This document shows, in pieces, positions 27,063 to 35,243 of a stretch of 64,000 nt of DNA. Under the pieces are notes generated by a model. That model had not been told where the DNA came from. It saw only the letters and a program-made list of their open reading frames with translations, and did not search any database. This DNA comes from CAVPTL01 sp963727235 (lineage in GTDB: Bacteria; Actinomycetota; Thermoleophilia; Gaiellales; JAICJC01): assembly GCA_963727235.1 (NCBI GenBank), contig CAVSFZ010000026.1, positions 186,001 to 250,000 on the forward strand, given 5' to 3'. The stretch's first letter is position 1. Each line of letters opens with the position of its first letter. The position numbers and the translations under genes were made by a program.

Positions 27063-27847
27063 GCCTGGCCTGCATCGGCGACAATTGCATCGACCGCTAC
27101 CTGGGGTCGCTGAACGTCGCCCAGGTCGGCGGGAATGCTGTCAACGTCGCCGTCGGACTCGCTCGGTCAGGCCTGCCGACGGCGTACTTCGGCGCCGTCG
27201 GCGACGATCCTGACGGAGCCGCCGTGGTGGCCGCGCTGACGTCGGCAGGGGTGGACGCCGGCGAGGTCGAGGTGCGCCTCGAGCCGACCGCCGTCACGCT
27301 GGTCGAGCTCCGCCCCAACGGCGACAGGGTGTTCGTGGAGGAGCATTTCGGCGCCAGCGGACAGTACCGGCCGTCGGCCGACGCACTGGCGAGGCTGGAC
27401 TCGCGCACCTGGGTGCACGGCGTCGGCCTGGCAACACCGGCAGCCCTGCTCGAACTCGAGCAGGCCAACGTCTCATACGATTTCTCCGACAGCGCGGATC
27501 CGGCACTGATCGAGCTCTTGGCCCCGCGGCTCGACCTGGCCTTCATCTCCGCCGCCGGCGGCGACCGCGACACCGCGCTCGCCCACGCCGAAGCAGCCGT
27601 CGCGGCCGGGGCCAACGCGGCGGTCGTCACCCGCGGAGGCGAGGGATCGCTGGCCTTCAACGGCCGCCTGGTCGAGCGCCCGGCCGAGCCGGTGGCGGTG
27701 GTCGACACCCTGGGCGCCGGCGACGCGCTGATCGCCGCGGTGATCGCAGCCCACGTGCGCGGCGCCGACATGCAGACCGCGCTGGATCAGGGCGCCCGCG
27801 CCGCGGCACACACCTGCACCCACTACGGAGCCTGGGAGGCGGCATGA
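27053..27847 (+). CDS. frlD: PfkB-family sugar kinase, fructoselysine 6-kinase-like (FrlD)
   Basis: 264 residues. The N-terminus LACIGDNCIDRY, then GGNAVNVAVGLAR, YDFSD, VVDTLGAGDALIA with catalytic Asp, and the C-terminus HTCTHYGAWEA follow E. coli FrlD segment by segment (IGDNCVD, GGNAVNVAV, FDFSDKW, VIDTMGAGDSFIAG, YHGAW). It should phosphorylate a fructosamine at C6 before FrlB cleaves it. The ATG lies inside the last codons of frlB (10-nt overlap), so the two are translationally coupled. Confidence 0.88.
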   Translation: MAVSLACIGDNCIDRYLGSLNVAQVGGNAVNVAVGLARSGLPTAYFGAVGDDPDGAAVVAALTSAGVDAGEVEVRLEPTAVTLVELRPNGDRVFVEEHFGASGQYRPSADALARLDSRTWVHGVGLATPAALLELEQANVSYDFSDSADPALIELLAPRLDLAFISAAGGDRDTALAHAEAAVAAGANAAVVTRGGEGSLAFNGRLVERPAEPVAVVDTLGAGDALIAAVIAAHVRGADMQTALDQGARAAAHTCTHYGAWEAA

Positions 27848-29205
27848 CCACGACCACCCGATCGCAAGAGCTGTTCGACCAAGCATCCCGTTACCTGCCC
27901 GGAGGAGTCGGCTCCGGCACCCGCTCGCCCCGTTCGGGCTGGCTGCCGCTGCCGGTGTTCGCCCGAGAGGGAACGGGCGCGTGGCTGGTCGATGAGGACG
28001 GAAACCGGTACATCGACTACGTGATGGGTCAGGGGCCGCTGATTCTGGGCCACCGGCCGCCTGCCGTGATCGAGGCCGTCACCACCACCCTGACGGAGCG
28101 GGGATCGCTGTTCTCGCTCGCCCACGACCTCGAGGGCGAGGCCGCCCGCACGGTGTGTGAGCGGCTGCCGTCGGTTGATCTGGTGCGGTTCTCGAGCTCA
28201 GGCACCGAAGCTGCCATGTACGCGCTGCGATTCGCGCGGGCCTTCACCGGCCGGCAGCTGATCGTGCGCTTCGAAGGCCACTACCACGGCTGGTCGGATG
28301 CCATTCACTGGTCGGCGCACCCCTCTCCCGAGAGCTGGGGCGAGCCCGAAGCGCCCTCGGTGCTGCCCGGATCGACCGGCATTCCCGACGTTGTCGGGCA
28401 AACCCTGCTGGTCGCCCCATGGAACGACACCGAGGCGCTGGAAGCGCTGTTCCAGCGGCACGGCGACCAGATCGCGGCGGTCATCACCGAACCGATCCTG
28501 GGCAACTGCGGAGCGATCATGCCGGCCCCGGGATACCTCGAACGGATGCGCGAGCTGACCACCCAGACCGGCAGCCTGCTGATCTTCGACGAGGTGCTGA
28601 CCGGCTATCGCGTCGCCCGTGGCGGCGCCCAGGAGCTGCTCGGAATCGATCCCGACCTGACCGTGCTGGCCAAAGCCCTGGGGGCCGGGTTCCCGGTGGC
28701 GGCCCTGGGCGGGCGCGCCGAGGTGATGGAGATGGCCTCTGACGGGCGCACCATGCACGGAGGCACCTACAACTCCAACGCGCTGGTGTGTGCCGCGGTC
28801 ATCGCCGCGGGTGAGCAGTCCGGGGCCGACGGCTTCTACGAGGGCCTCGACCGGCGTGGCTCACGGCTGGCCGACGGCCTGGTCGCGGCCGCGCATGAGG
28901 CAGGCCTCGAAGCCTGCACGAGCGGCGTCGGAGGGATGTTCCAGCTGTGGTTCTCGGCAGCACCGCCACGTGACTACCGCGAGGCCTACGCGATCGCCCA
29001 GGCCAGTCCGTTCTTCGCCCTGCACGTGAATCTGCGCGCCAACGGTATCCTGACCCAGCCCCCCCAGGAGGGATTGTTCCTGAGCTCCGGGGCGCACACC
29101 GACGATGACATCGATCGCACGCTCGAGGCCGCGGGAGACGCCATGCGGGCCGCAGCAGAGGCGCTTCGCCGCGGCGATGTCGGTCCCAAGGGAGGACTTC
29201 GATGA
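27844..29205 (+). CDS. Class III PLP aminotransferase (glutamate-1-semialdehyde aminotransferase-like)
   Basis: 453 residues. Lys277 (LTVLAKALGAGFPVAALGG) is the PLP lysine, with IFDEV (Asp249-Glu250) and SSSGTEAAMYALRFAR as cofactor contacts. It most resembles HemL-type enzymes by its N-terminus (FDQASRYLPGGVGSGTR), but a heme role is unlikely within a LacI-controlled catabolic operon. It could transaminate the amine released by FrlB. Its start overlaps frlD (ATGA) and its stop overlaps the binding-protein start (ATGA). Confidence 0.85.
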   Translation: MTTTTRSQELFDQASRYLPGGVGSGTRSPRSGWLPLPVFAREGTGAWLVDEDGNRYIDYVMGQGPLILGHRPPAVIEAVTTTLTERGSLFSLAHDLEGEAARTVCERLPSVDLVRFSSSGTEAAMYALRFARAFTGRQLIVRFEGHYHGWSDAIHWSAHPSPESWGEPEAPSVLPGSTGIPDVVGQTLLVAPWNDTEALEALFQRHGDQIAAVITEPILGNCGAIMPAPGYLERMRELTTQTGSLLIFDEVLTGYRVARGGAQELLGIDPDLTVLAKALGAGFPVAALGGRAEVMEMASDGRTMHGGTYNSNALVCAAVIAAGEQSGADGFYEGLDRRGSRLADGLVAAAHEAGLEACTSGVGGMFQLWFSAAPPRDYREAYAIAQASPFFALHVNLRANGILTQPPQEGLFLSSGAHTDDDIDRTLEAAGDAMRAAAEALRRGDVGPKGGLR

Positions 29206-30845
29206 GAGCAGCAGTGGTGGCGATTGCGTTCGGCGCAGCGGTGTTGGCCGCAACCGGGTGCGGCAGCAGCTCCAGCACCGGCTCGGGCGGCGATTCGGCG
29301 GCCGTGACCAATGGAGGCATCCTGAAAGCCGGGATCCCGAACAACCCCGACCACCTCGACCCGGCGCTGTCGTACACCAACGAGGGCTGGGAGATCCTGG
29401 AGGCCACCAACAACGGCCTGCTGACGTTCAAGAAGCTGGCCGGCGGCGAGGGCGCAAAGATCGTTCCCGACATCGCCACCGCGATGCCGACCGTCTCAGC
29501 CGACGGCAAGACCTACACCTTCCACATGCGCCCCAACGTGATGTTCTCGGCGCCCGTCAGCCGCGCGGTGGAGCCGTCTGACATCAAGTTCTCGATCGAG
29601 CGCCTGTTCCAGGTCGACTCCGGCGGCGTCGGGTTCTTCACCGGGATCGAAGGCGCCAACGCCTACGCCAAGTCGCGCAAAGGCGGCATCACCGGGATCG
29701 TGGCCGACGACGCCGCCCACACGATCACGTTCCACCTGACTCAGCCCGACGGCACCTTCCTCGACTACATGGCGACCCCGTTCGCTTTCGCCATGCCCAA
29801 GGGAACGCCCTACAAGGACATCTCCACCCTGCCGGAATGGCGGATCGCCACCGGCCCCTACCGGATCACCGGCTACACGCCCCGGCAGTCGATCACGATC
29901 AGGCGCAATCCCACCTTCAAATCGTGGACGAAGGACACCCCCAACGGGCATCTGGACGGAATCGACGTGGCCATCGGCGTGACCCCCGATCAGTCGGTCA
30001 ACGAGATCGCCCAGGGCAACCTCGACTGGTACTTCGAGTCGGTGCCGCCGGACCGGCTGACCGAGCTCAAGGCACGCTACCCCGACCAGGTGTTCCCGTT
30101 CGTCCGAAACAACACCACCTACTTCTTCATGAACGAGCGCAAGTACCCGTTCAACAAGCTGGCGGTGCGCCAGGCGGTCAACTACGCGATCGACCGAAAC
30201 GCGCTGGTGAAGATCTACGGCGGCCAGGGCAGCCCCACCGAGAACATCCTCCCACCCGGGTTCGCACCCGCCTACAAGAAGCACAACCTGTATCCGCTGA
30301 ACGTGGCCAAGGCCAAGCAGCTGATCCAGCAGGCCGGGGTGGCCGGCGCCCACGTGGTGGTGTGGGGCCACACCACGCCGCCGACGCCCAACGCTGTCCA
30401 GTACCTGGCCGGCGTGCTCAACTCGATCGGGCTGGTGGCCACCGTCAAGACGTTTGACGAGTCGGTCTACTGGGACACGCTGGCGACCCAGAAGGGCGAT
30501 CCTCAGATCGGGTTCCAGGACTGGAACCAGGACTACCCCGAAGGCCAGGACTGGATCGACGTGATCCTCAACGGGGAGCACATCGTGGCCGTCGGCAACA
30601 ACAACACGTCCAACACCAACGTCCCAGCCTACAACGCCATGATCGACCAGGCCAAAGCCATGCCGCTGGGCCCGGCCCGCGACGCGATGTGGGCCAAGCT
30701 CGACTACCTGTTCATGAAGAACGACGCCGGATGGGCGCCGTTCATGAACCGACAGTGGCCGAAGTTCGTGTCCAGCCGGCTGCACGGGCTGGTGTTCAAC
30801 GGCACCTACTTCGAGCTGTTCCCCTCGATGTACCTCACGCAATGA
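29202..30845 (+). CDS. Peptide-type ABC substrate-binding lipoprotein, paralog 1
   Basis: 547 residues, family 5. Signal peptide with lipobox LAATGC (Cys20) and a Ser/Gly-rich tether. Diagnostic segments are HLDPALSYTNEGWEILEATN, FAFAMPKGTPYKD and RQAVNYAIDRNALVKIY. It is clearly paralogous to the protein at 32811-34460, with long identical stretches such as GWEILEATNNGLLTFKK. It binds the substrate for the permeases immediately downstream. The start overlaps the aminotransferase stop by 4 nt. Confidence 0.92.
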   Translation: MRAAVVAIAFGAAVLAATGCGSSSSTGSGGDSAAVTNGGILKAGIPNNPDHLDPALSYTNEGWEILEATNNGLLTFKKLAGGEGAKIVPDIATAMPTVSADGKTYTFHMRPNVMFSAPVSRAVEPSDIKFSIERLFQVDSGGVGFFTGIEGANAYAKSRKGGITGIVADDAAHTITFHLTQPDGTFLDYMATPFAFAMPKGTPYKDISTLPEWRIATGPYRITGYTPRQSITIRRNPTFKSWTKDTPNGHLDGIDVAIGVTPDQSVNEIAQGNLDWYFESVPPDRLTELKARYPDQVFPFVRNNTTYFFMNERKYPFNKLAVRQAVNYAIDRNALVKIYGGQGSPTENILPPGFAPAYKKHNLYPLNVAKAKQLIQQAGVAGAHVVVWGHTTPPTPNAVQYLAGVLNSIGLVATVKTFDESVYWDTLATQKGDPQIGFQDWNQDYPEGQDWIDVILNGEHIVAVGNNNTSNTNVPAYNAMIDQAKAMPLGPARDAMWAKLDYLFMKNDAGWAPFMNRQWPKFVSSRLHGLVFNGTYFELFPSMYLTQ

Positions 30846-31828
30846 TCGGAGAGCCCGCGGCGGCGGGGCAGGGCGGGTTCAACCTCGCCTGGCGCAGACT
30901 GCGCCGAAATCCCGCCGCCGTGGGTTCTGCGCTGGTGCTGTTTCTGATCCTGTTCATGTGCTTCCCGGGCGCGCCGCTGTACGTCAAGTACGTGTGCCAC
31001 CACGGGCCCGATCAGCAGAACATCCAGGGCTTCGTGCACGAGGGCGGGAAGAAGGTGCCGGTTGTGGCCGACGACGGCACCCCGATCGGCCCCGGGCTGC
31101 GCTCCTGCTACCTGCTGGGGGCCGATCCCAACGGCCGCGACCTGTTCATCCGGCTGCTGTACGGAGGCCGTATCTCGCTAATCGTGGGCGGCCTGTCGGC
31201 GCTGGTGTGCGTGGGGATCGCGCTGATTCTCGGGGTCGCCGCGGGCTACGCGGGTGGAGCCACCGACGGCGTGATCTCGCGGGGGCTCGATCTGATCTGG
31301 TCGTTCCCGGTGTACCTGCTGGCGGTGGCACTGGCGACGGCGTTTGCCGTGGGCGGCATCAACATCGGCCCCATGCACGTCTCCTCCAGCTCGCTGGCGA
31401 TCCCGGTGGTGGTGATCGCGATCGTGTTCATCCCGTACGTGGCGAGACCGATCCGCGGGCAGGTGATGTCGCTGCGGCGGATGGAGTTCATCGACGCCTC
31501 CATTGCCAGCGGAGCCGGCAGCCTGCGGGTGATGGCGCGGGAGCTCTCGCCAAACATCTACTCGATGCTCTTGGTGTTCCTGACCCTGATCGTGGCCAAC
31601 AACATCCTCACCGAGGCGGCTCTCTCCTACCTCGGGGTGGGCGTGCCGATCCTCACGCCCAGCTGGGGCAACATCATCCAGCAGGGCGCCCAGTCGATCG
31701 TGACCGCCCCGCAGCTGACGATCGCCCCCGGGGTCGCCATCCTGCTGACGGTGGTGGCGCTGAACGTGCTCGGGGATGCCCTGCGCGATGCGCTCGACCC
31801 GCACGCCCGCCTGAGGCTCAGGGGGTAG
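30842..31828 (+). CDS. Dipeptide-type ABC permease, DppC type (second transporter)
   Basis: 328 residues. The N-terminal membrane segment (AVGSALVLFLILFMCFPGAP) is followed by an outside insertion rich in Cys and Gly (YVCHHGPDQQNIQGFVHEG, about residues 45-90), then the usual five segments and the EAA loop (IDASIASGAGSLRVMARELS). It starts at ATG 30842, overlapping the binding-protein stop by 4 nt. Confidence 0.92.
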   Translation: MIGEPAAAGQGGFNLAWRRLRRNPAAVGSALVLFLILFMCFPGAPLYVKYVCHHGPDQQNIQGFVHEGGKKVPVVADDGTPIGPGLRSCYLLGADPNGRDLFIRLLYGGRISLIVGGLSALVCVGIALILGVAAGYAGGATDGVISRGLDLIWSFPVYLLAVALATAFAVGGINIGPMHVSSSSLAIPVVVIAIVFIPYVARPIRGQVMSLRRMEFIDASIASGAGSLRVMARELSPNIYSMLLVFLTLIVANNILTEAALSYLGVGVPILTPSWGNIIQQGAQSIVTAPQLTIAPGVAILLTVVALNVLGDALRDALDPHARLRLRG

Positions 31829-31831
31829 CGG

Positions 31832-32800
31832 GTGGCCCGAGCAATCCTCAGCCGGATTCTGGGGCTGATTGCGGTGCTGTTTGCGATCTCGGTGCTGGTG
31901 TTTCTGATCTTCAACGTGATTCCCGGCGGCGATCCCGCGCTGCGGCTGGCGGGTCGCCACCCGACCCAGCAGAACATCAAGCAGATCCGCAAGGACTGGG
32001 GCTTCGATCAGCCGCTGTACGTGCAGTACGCCGACATGATGAGCCACCTGTTCGTCAAGCGCGACCTGATCTCATACCAGGATCAGACACCGGTGATCCC
32101 GTCGATCGAGCGAGGCATCCCGCGGACGCTTTCGCTGGCCATCGGATCGGCCATCCTGTGGCTGGTGTGCGGGGTCACCATCGGCGTGCTGTCGGGCCTC
32201 TACCAGGGGAGGTGGCTCGATCGATCGCTGACCGTGGTTGCGCTGGGCGGGGTCAGCATCCCCATCTTCTGGCTGGCGGCGGTGCTGCTCTACCTGCTCA
32301 CGTTCAAGTGGCGGACAAACCCGCTGTTCAGCTGGATCCCGTCCGGCGGATACGTGCCGCTGACCCAGGATCCCGCGGGATGGGCGTCGCATCTGTTCCT
32401 GCCGTGGATCGTGCTGGCCGTGGTCTCGATCGGCTTCTACTCCCGAGTCGTGCGCAACTCGCTGCTGGACACGCTGCATCAGGACTACATCCGCACGGCC
32501 CGCTCCAAGGGCCTCTCCGAATGGAGGGTGCTGACCCGCCACACCCTGCGCACCTGCCTGATCCCCGTGGTGACCCTGTTCGGGCTCGATTTCGGGGCGG
32601 CTGTCGGTGGCACGGTGATCCTGCTCGAGCCGATCTTCGGGCTGGAAGGGGTCGGCCAGTACGCCCAGGAATCGGTGACCCACCTCGATCTCCCGCCGCT
32701 GATGGCACTCACGCTCTACGGCGCATTCTTCGTCGTCATCTTCAACACCCTTGTGGACGTGGCCTACCTGTGGCTCGATCCACGCAGCCGAACCTCGTAG
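31832..32800 (+). CDS. Dipeptide-type ABC permease, DppB type (second transporter)
   Basis: 322 residues with the DppB N-terminus (SVLVFLIFNVIPGGDPALRL), the outside loop (IKQIRKDWGFDQPLYVQY) and the EAA loop (RTARSKGLSEWRVLTRHTL). GTG start 4 nt after the DppC stop. In this operon DppC precedes DppB, the reverse of the minus-strand transporter. No ATPase genes follow. Confidence 0.92.
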   Translation: MARAILSRILGLIAVLFAISVLVFLIFNVIPGGDPALRLAGRHPTQQNIKQIRKDWGFDQPLYVQYADMMSHLFVKRDLISYQDQTPVIPSIERGIPRTLSLAIGSAILWLVCGVTIGVLSGLYQGRWLDRSLTVVALGGVSIPIFWLAAVLLYLLTFKWRTNPLFSWIPSGGYVPLTQDPAGWASHLFLPWIVLAVVSIGFYSRVVRNSLLDTLHQDYIRTARSKGLSEWRVLTRHTLRTCLIPVVTLFGLDFGAAVGGTVILLEPIFGLEGVGQYAQESVTHLDLPPLMALTLYGAFFVVIFNTLVDVAYLWLDPRSRTS

Positions 32801-32810
32801 GAGGCTCTTC

Positions 32811-34460
32811 ATGAAGAAGGTCATAGTCACGATCGCGGCCGTCCTGGCGGTACTCGCCGCCGCCGGTTGCGGAAGCTCCAGCAGCACCTCCACGTCCGTC
32901 ACCGGCGGGACGCCGGTCAACGGCGGCACGCTCGAGGGCGGTATCCCCGACAACCCCGATCACCTCGATACGGGGCTCAGCTACGCCGTCGAGGGATGGG
33001 AGATCCTCGAGGCCACCAACAACGGCCTGCTGACGTTCAAGAAAGCGTCCGGCCCGTCGGGCTCCGAGGTGGTGCCCGACATGGCGACCGCGATGCCCAC
33101 CGTTACCGACGGTGGCCGCACCTACACCTTCCACCTCAAGCCGGGCATCATGTTCTCGGCGCCGACCAGCCGAGCGGTCAAGCCGTCCGACTTCCAGTAC
33201 TCGATCGAACGGCTGTTTCACATCGGCTCGCCGGGGGTCGGCTTCTATACCGCCATTGTAGGGGCGGACGCCTACGCGGCTCACAAAGCCGCGCATATCA
33301 GCGGTATCACCGCCGACGACGCGACCAACACGATCAGCTTCCATCTGGTGCATCCGGACGGGGCGTTCCTGGACATCATGGCGATGCCGTTCGCGTTCGC
33401 GATGCCCGCCGGGACGCCGTACAAGGACATCTCCACCGACGCCGCCGCGCGGGTCGCCACCGGCCCGTACCGGATCTCGTCCTACACCCCGCACCAGCAG
33501 ATCGTGCTGACCCGCAACCCGGCCTTCAAGCAGTGGTCGCCCAACGCCCCCGACGGCCACCTCAACCAGGTCAACATCACCATCGGCGTGACTCCCGAGC
33601 AGGCGGTCAACGAAACCGCCCAGGGTCAGCTGGACTGGTACATGGAGGCGGTGCCGGTCGACCGGCTGACCCAGCTCAAGGCCCAGTACCCCTCGCAGGT
33701 GCACCTGTACCCGCGAAACAACGTGACCTATTTCTCGATGAACGAGCGGAAGTACCCGTTCACCAAGCTGCAGGTGCGCCAGGCGGTCAACTACGGCGTC
33801 GACCGAGCAGCGTTGGTGAAGATCTTCGGCGGCCAGGGAACCCCCACCGAAACGGTGCTGCCGCCGCTGTTCGGAAACGCCTATCACGAGCCGAAGCTGT
33901 ATCCCCACGACATCGCCAAGGCCCGCGCACTGGTGAAGCAGGCCGGTGCAGAGGGCGCGGCGGTCACGGTCTGGACAACCAACGCCGACCCGGCGCCCAA
34001 GGCATCGCAGTACCTGGCCAGCGTCTTGAACCAGATCGGGTTGAAGGCCACCACCGTGAAGACCGTTGACGACTCGGTGTACTGGGACACGCTTCTGACC
34101 CAGAGCGGCGATCCACAGATCGCCTTCAACCACTTCGATCAGGACTACCCCGAAGGCGAGGACTTCATCGACACGCTGCTGAACGGCGAGCACATCGTCA
34201 ACGTGGGCAACAACGACGTCTCCAACACCGACGACCCGACCCTGAACGCAATGATCGACCAGACCAAGCAGATGCCGCTTGGCCAGGCCCGGAACGCCCA
34301 GTGGGCCAAGATCGACAACCTGTTCATGCAAAAGGACGCCGGGTGGGTGCCGATCCTGCACCTGCAGCAGCCGACGTTCACCTCGGCCCGCCTGCACGGC
34401 CTGGTGTTCACCGGCAGCTACTTCGAGCTGATCCCCAGCATGTGGGTCTCCCAGAGCTGA
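32811..34460 (+). CDS. Peptide-type ABC substrate-binding lipoprotein, paralog 2
   Basis: 549 residues; lipobox LAAAGC (Cys20). It is very similar to paralog 1 over the whole length (shared HLD..LSYxxEGWEILEATNNG, NERKYPF, RQAVNYGVDRAALVKIFGGQG), so it arose by tandem duplication around the permease pair. AGGAGG (32799-32804) uses the DppB stop codon as part of the ribosome-binding site, 6 nt before the ATG. Two receptors for one permease pair may widen the substrate range. Last gene of the operon. Confidence 0.92.
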   Translation: MKKVIVTIAAVLAVLAAAGCGSSSSTSTSVTGGTPVNGGTLEGGIPDNPDHLDTGLSYAVEGWEILEATNNGLLTFKKASGPSGSEVVPDMATAMPTVTDGGRTYTFHLKPGIMFSAPTSRAVKPSDFQYSIERLFHIGSPGVGFYTAIVGADAYAAHKAAHISGITADDATNTISFHLVHPDGAFLDIMAMPFAFAMPAGTPYKDISTDAAARVATGPYRISSYTPHQQIVLTRNPAFKQWSPNAPDGHLNQVNITIGVTPEQAVNETAQGQLDWYMEAVPVDRLTQLKAQYPSQVHLYPRNNVTYFSMNERKYPFTKLQVRQAVNYGVDRAALVKIFGGQGTPTETVLPPLFGNAYHEPKLYPHDIAKARALVKQAGAEGAAVTVWTTNADPAPKASQYLASVLNQIGLKATTVKTVDDSVYWDTLLTQSGDPQIAFNHFDQDYPEGEDFIDTLLNGEHIVNVGNNDVSNTDDPTLNAMIDQTKQMPLGQARNAQWAKIDNLFMQKDAGWVPILHLQQPTFTSARLHGLVFTGSYFELIPSMWVSQS

Positions 34461-34465
34461 CCGCC

Positions 34466-34504
34466 GGTGGTGAATAACGGTGCCAGGCACCGTTATTCAC
34501 CACC
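34466..34504. repeat. Palindromic REP-like element, copy 4
   Basis: Perfect inverted repeat with 19-bp arms around a central A at 34485 (GTGAATAACGGTGCC inner arm, GGTG outer extension). It lies 6 bp after the last gene of the fructosamine operon and 9 bp before the left end of the IS1595-type remnant. The central base is A instead of T, i.e. the element is in the opposite orientation. Confidence 0.9.
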
Positions 34505-34569
34505 CCGGCCGGTATCCCCTCGGGGTAGTGATGCCCGCCTCTGGAACCGGAAAGCGGGACGGATATCCC

Positions 34570-34598
34570 TTGACGGAAGAACGCCTGCCGCATACCCT
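34570..34598 (+). promoter_or_regulatory. Promoter of the transposase fragment
   Basis: TTGACG (34570-34575), 17-nt spacer, TACCCT (34593-34598), and the ATG follows 6 nt later at 34605. The layout predicts a leaderless mRNA like that of the gene at 3985. Confidence 0.65.
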
Positions 34599-34604
34599 GC
34601 ACAG

Positions 34605-35234
34605 ATGCTCGAGCGTGAGTTTCACGAGCGATTCCCCGACCACGAAGCGTGCCTCGAGTACCTGTGGCGGACGCGCCACGCCGCCGCCGACGGCGAGCAC
34701 GCAGACTGCCCGGAATGCCACACCGTGCGGCGGTTCAAGCGCTACCACACCGCCCAGCGGCGGCAATCGTGGACGTGCACGGCCTGCGGGCACCACATCC
34801 AGCCCACGGCGGGCACGATCTTCCACAAGTCGTCGACGCCGCTCGACCGGTGGTTCACCGCTGTCTACCTGATCACGGCCACCGGCGGCCAGATCTCCGC
34901 CAAACAGCTGGAACGCGAGCTGGGTGTGACCTACAAGACCGCGTGGCGCATGTCAGGACTGATCCGGGGCAGCCTGGCCACCACCGCCGCCGTCTCCGAC
35001 GTCGTCCCCGAGGTGGTCAGAGCGGCAGATCCGGTCGAGGTTCCCGAGCACCTCGCTGCGGCTGGGCACCGGGATCTCGAAGCCGGTGGCTTCGGTCTTC
35101 TGGGTCGCCGGCTGCGGCGGCAAGTCGCACGGGTCGCTCATGACCAAAGGGTAGCGCGTCACCACGCAACCCAGATCTACACTCAGGGGATAGCTGCGCT
35201 GCGCGGCAAAATCCCTGCAAATCACGGGTATTGA
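34605..35234 (+). pseudogene. Truncated IS1595-type transposase (N-terminal part)
   Basis: The open frame encodes 209 residues, but only about the first 125 are transposase-like: FHERFPDHEACLEYLWRTRH, a zinc ribbon (Cys35, Cys38, Cys58, Cys61) and the helix-turn-helix segment ISAKQLERELGVTYKTAWRM. After IRGSL the catalytic domain, which should contain VEVDET and the Asp-Asp-Asn/Glu residues, is absent and the frame continues in unrelated sequence. It cannot be an active transposase by itself. Confidence 0.75.
34953..35141 (-). CDS. Small hypothetical protein inside the IS remnant
   Basis: 62 residues, antisense to the tail of the transposase frame. The N-terminal part (MSDPCDLPPQ, then GFEIPVPSRSEVLGNLDRI) looks like genuine coding sequence with a plausible short domain, while the end (GGGGGQAAPD) is low complexity and comes from sequence opposite the transposase. 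TACCCT lies 6 nt before the ATG, the same layout as the transposase promoter. It may be a passenger gene or a host gene cut by the element. Confidence 0.35.
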   Translation of the reverse strand: MSDPCDLPPQPATQKTEATGFEIPVPSRSEVLGNLDRICRSDHLGDDVGDGGGGGQAAPDQS

Positions 35235-35243
35235 GGATCGCCC

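Larger units (their letters stand above)
34513..35192 (+). mobile_element. Decayed IS1595-family insertion element
   Basis: TATCCCCT at 34513-34520 and AGGGGATA at 35185-35192 are inverted; counting inward, 13 of 16 positions match (TATCCCCTcgGgGTAG versus TATCCCCTgaGtGTAG), consistent with terminal inverted repeats. Between them lies the N-terminal third of an IS1595-type transposase. The span of 680 bp is shorter than a complete element, and the DDE domain is missing. No identical 8-bp target duplication is seen at the ends. Confidence 0.5.

Noticed and set aside
27844..29205. Glutamate-1-semialdehyde aminotransferase of heme synthesis (hemL)
   Set aside because: The fold matches, but 4-nt overlaps with the FrlD-like kinase and the binding protein place it in a catabolic operon, so a heme function is not supported.
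30958..32814. A 618-codon plus-strand frame across both second-transporter permeases
   Set aside because: It lies out of phase with two clear permease genes and translates to Arg/Pro/Gly-rich sequence without domains.
32742..34490. A 582-codon frame antisense to the second binding protein, and a similar one antisense to the first (29496-30842)
   Set aside because: Shadows of GC-rich coding sequence; the same pseudo-motifs appear in both because the two binding proteins are paralogs.
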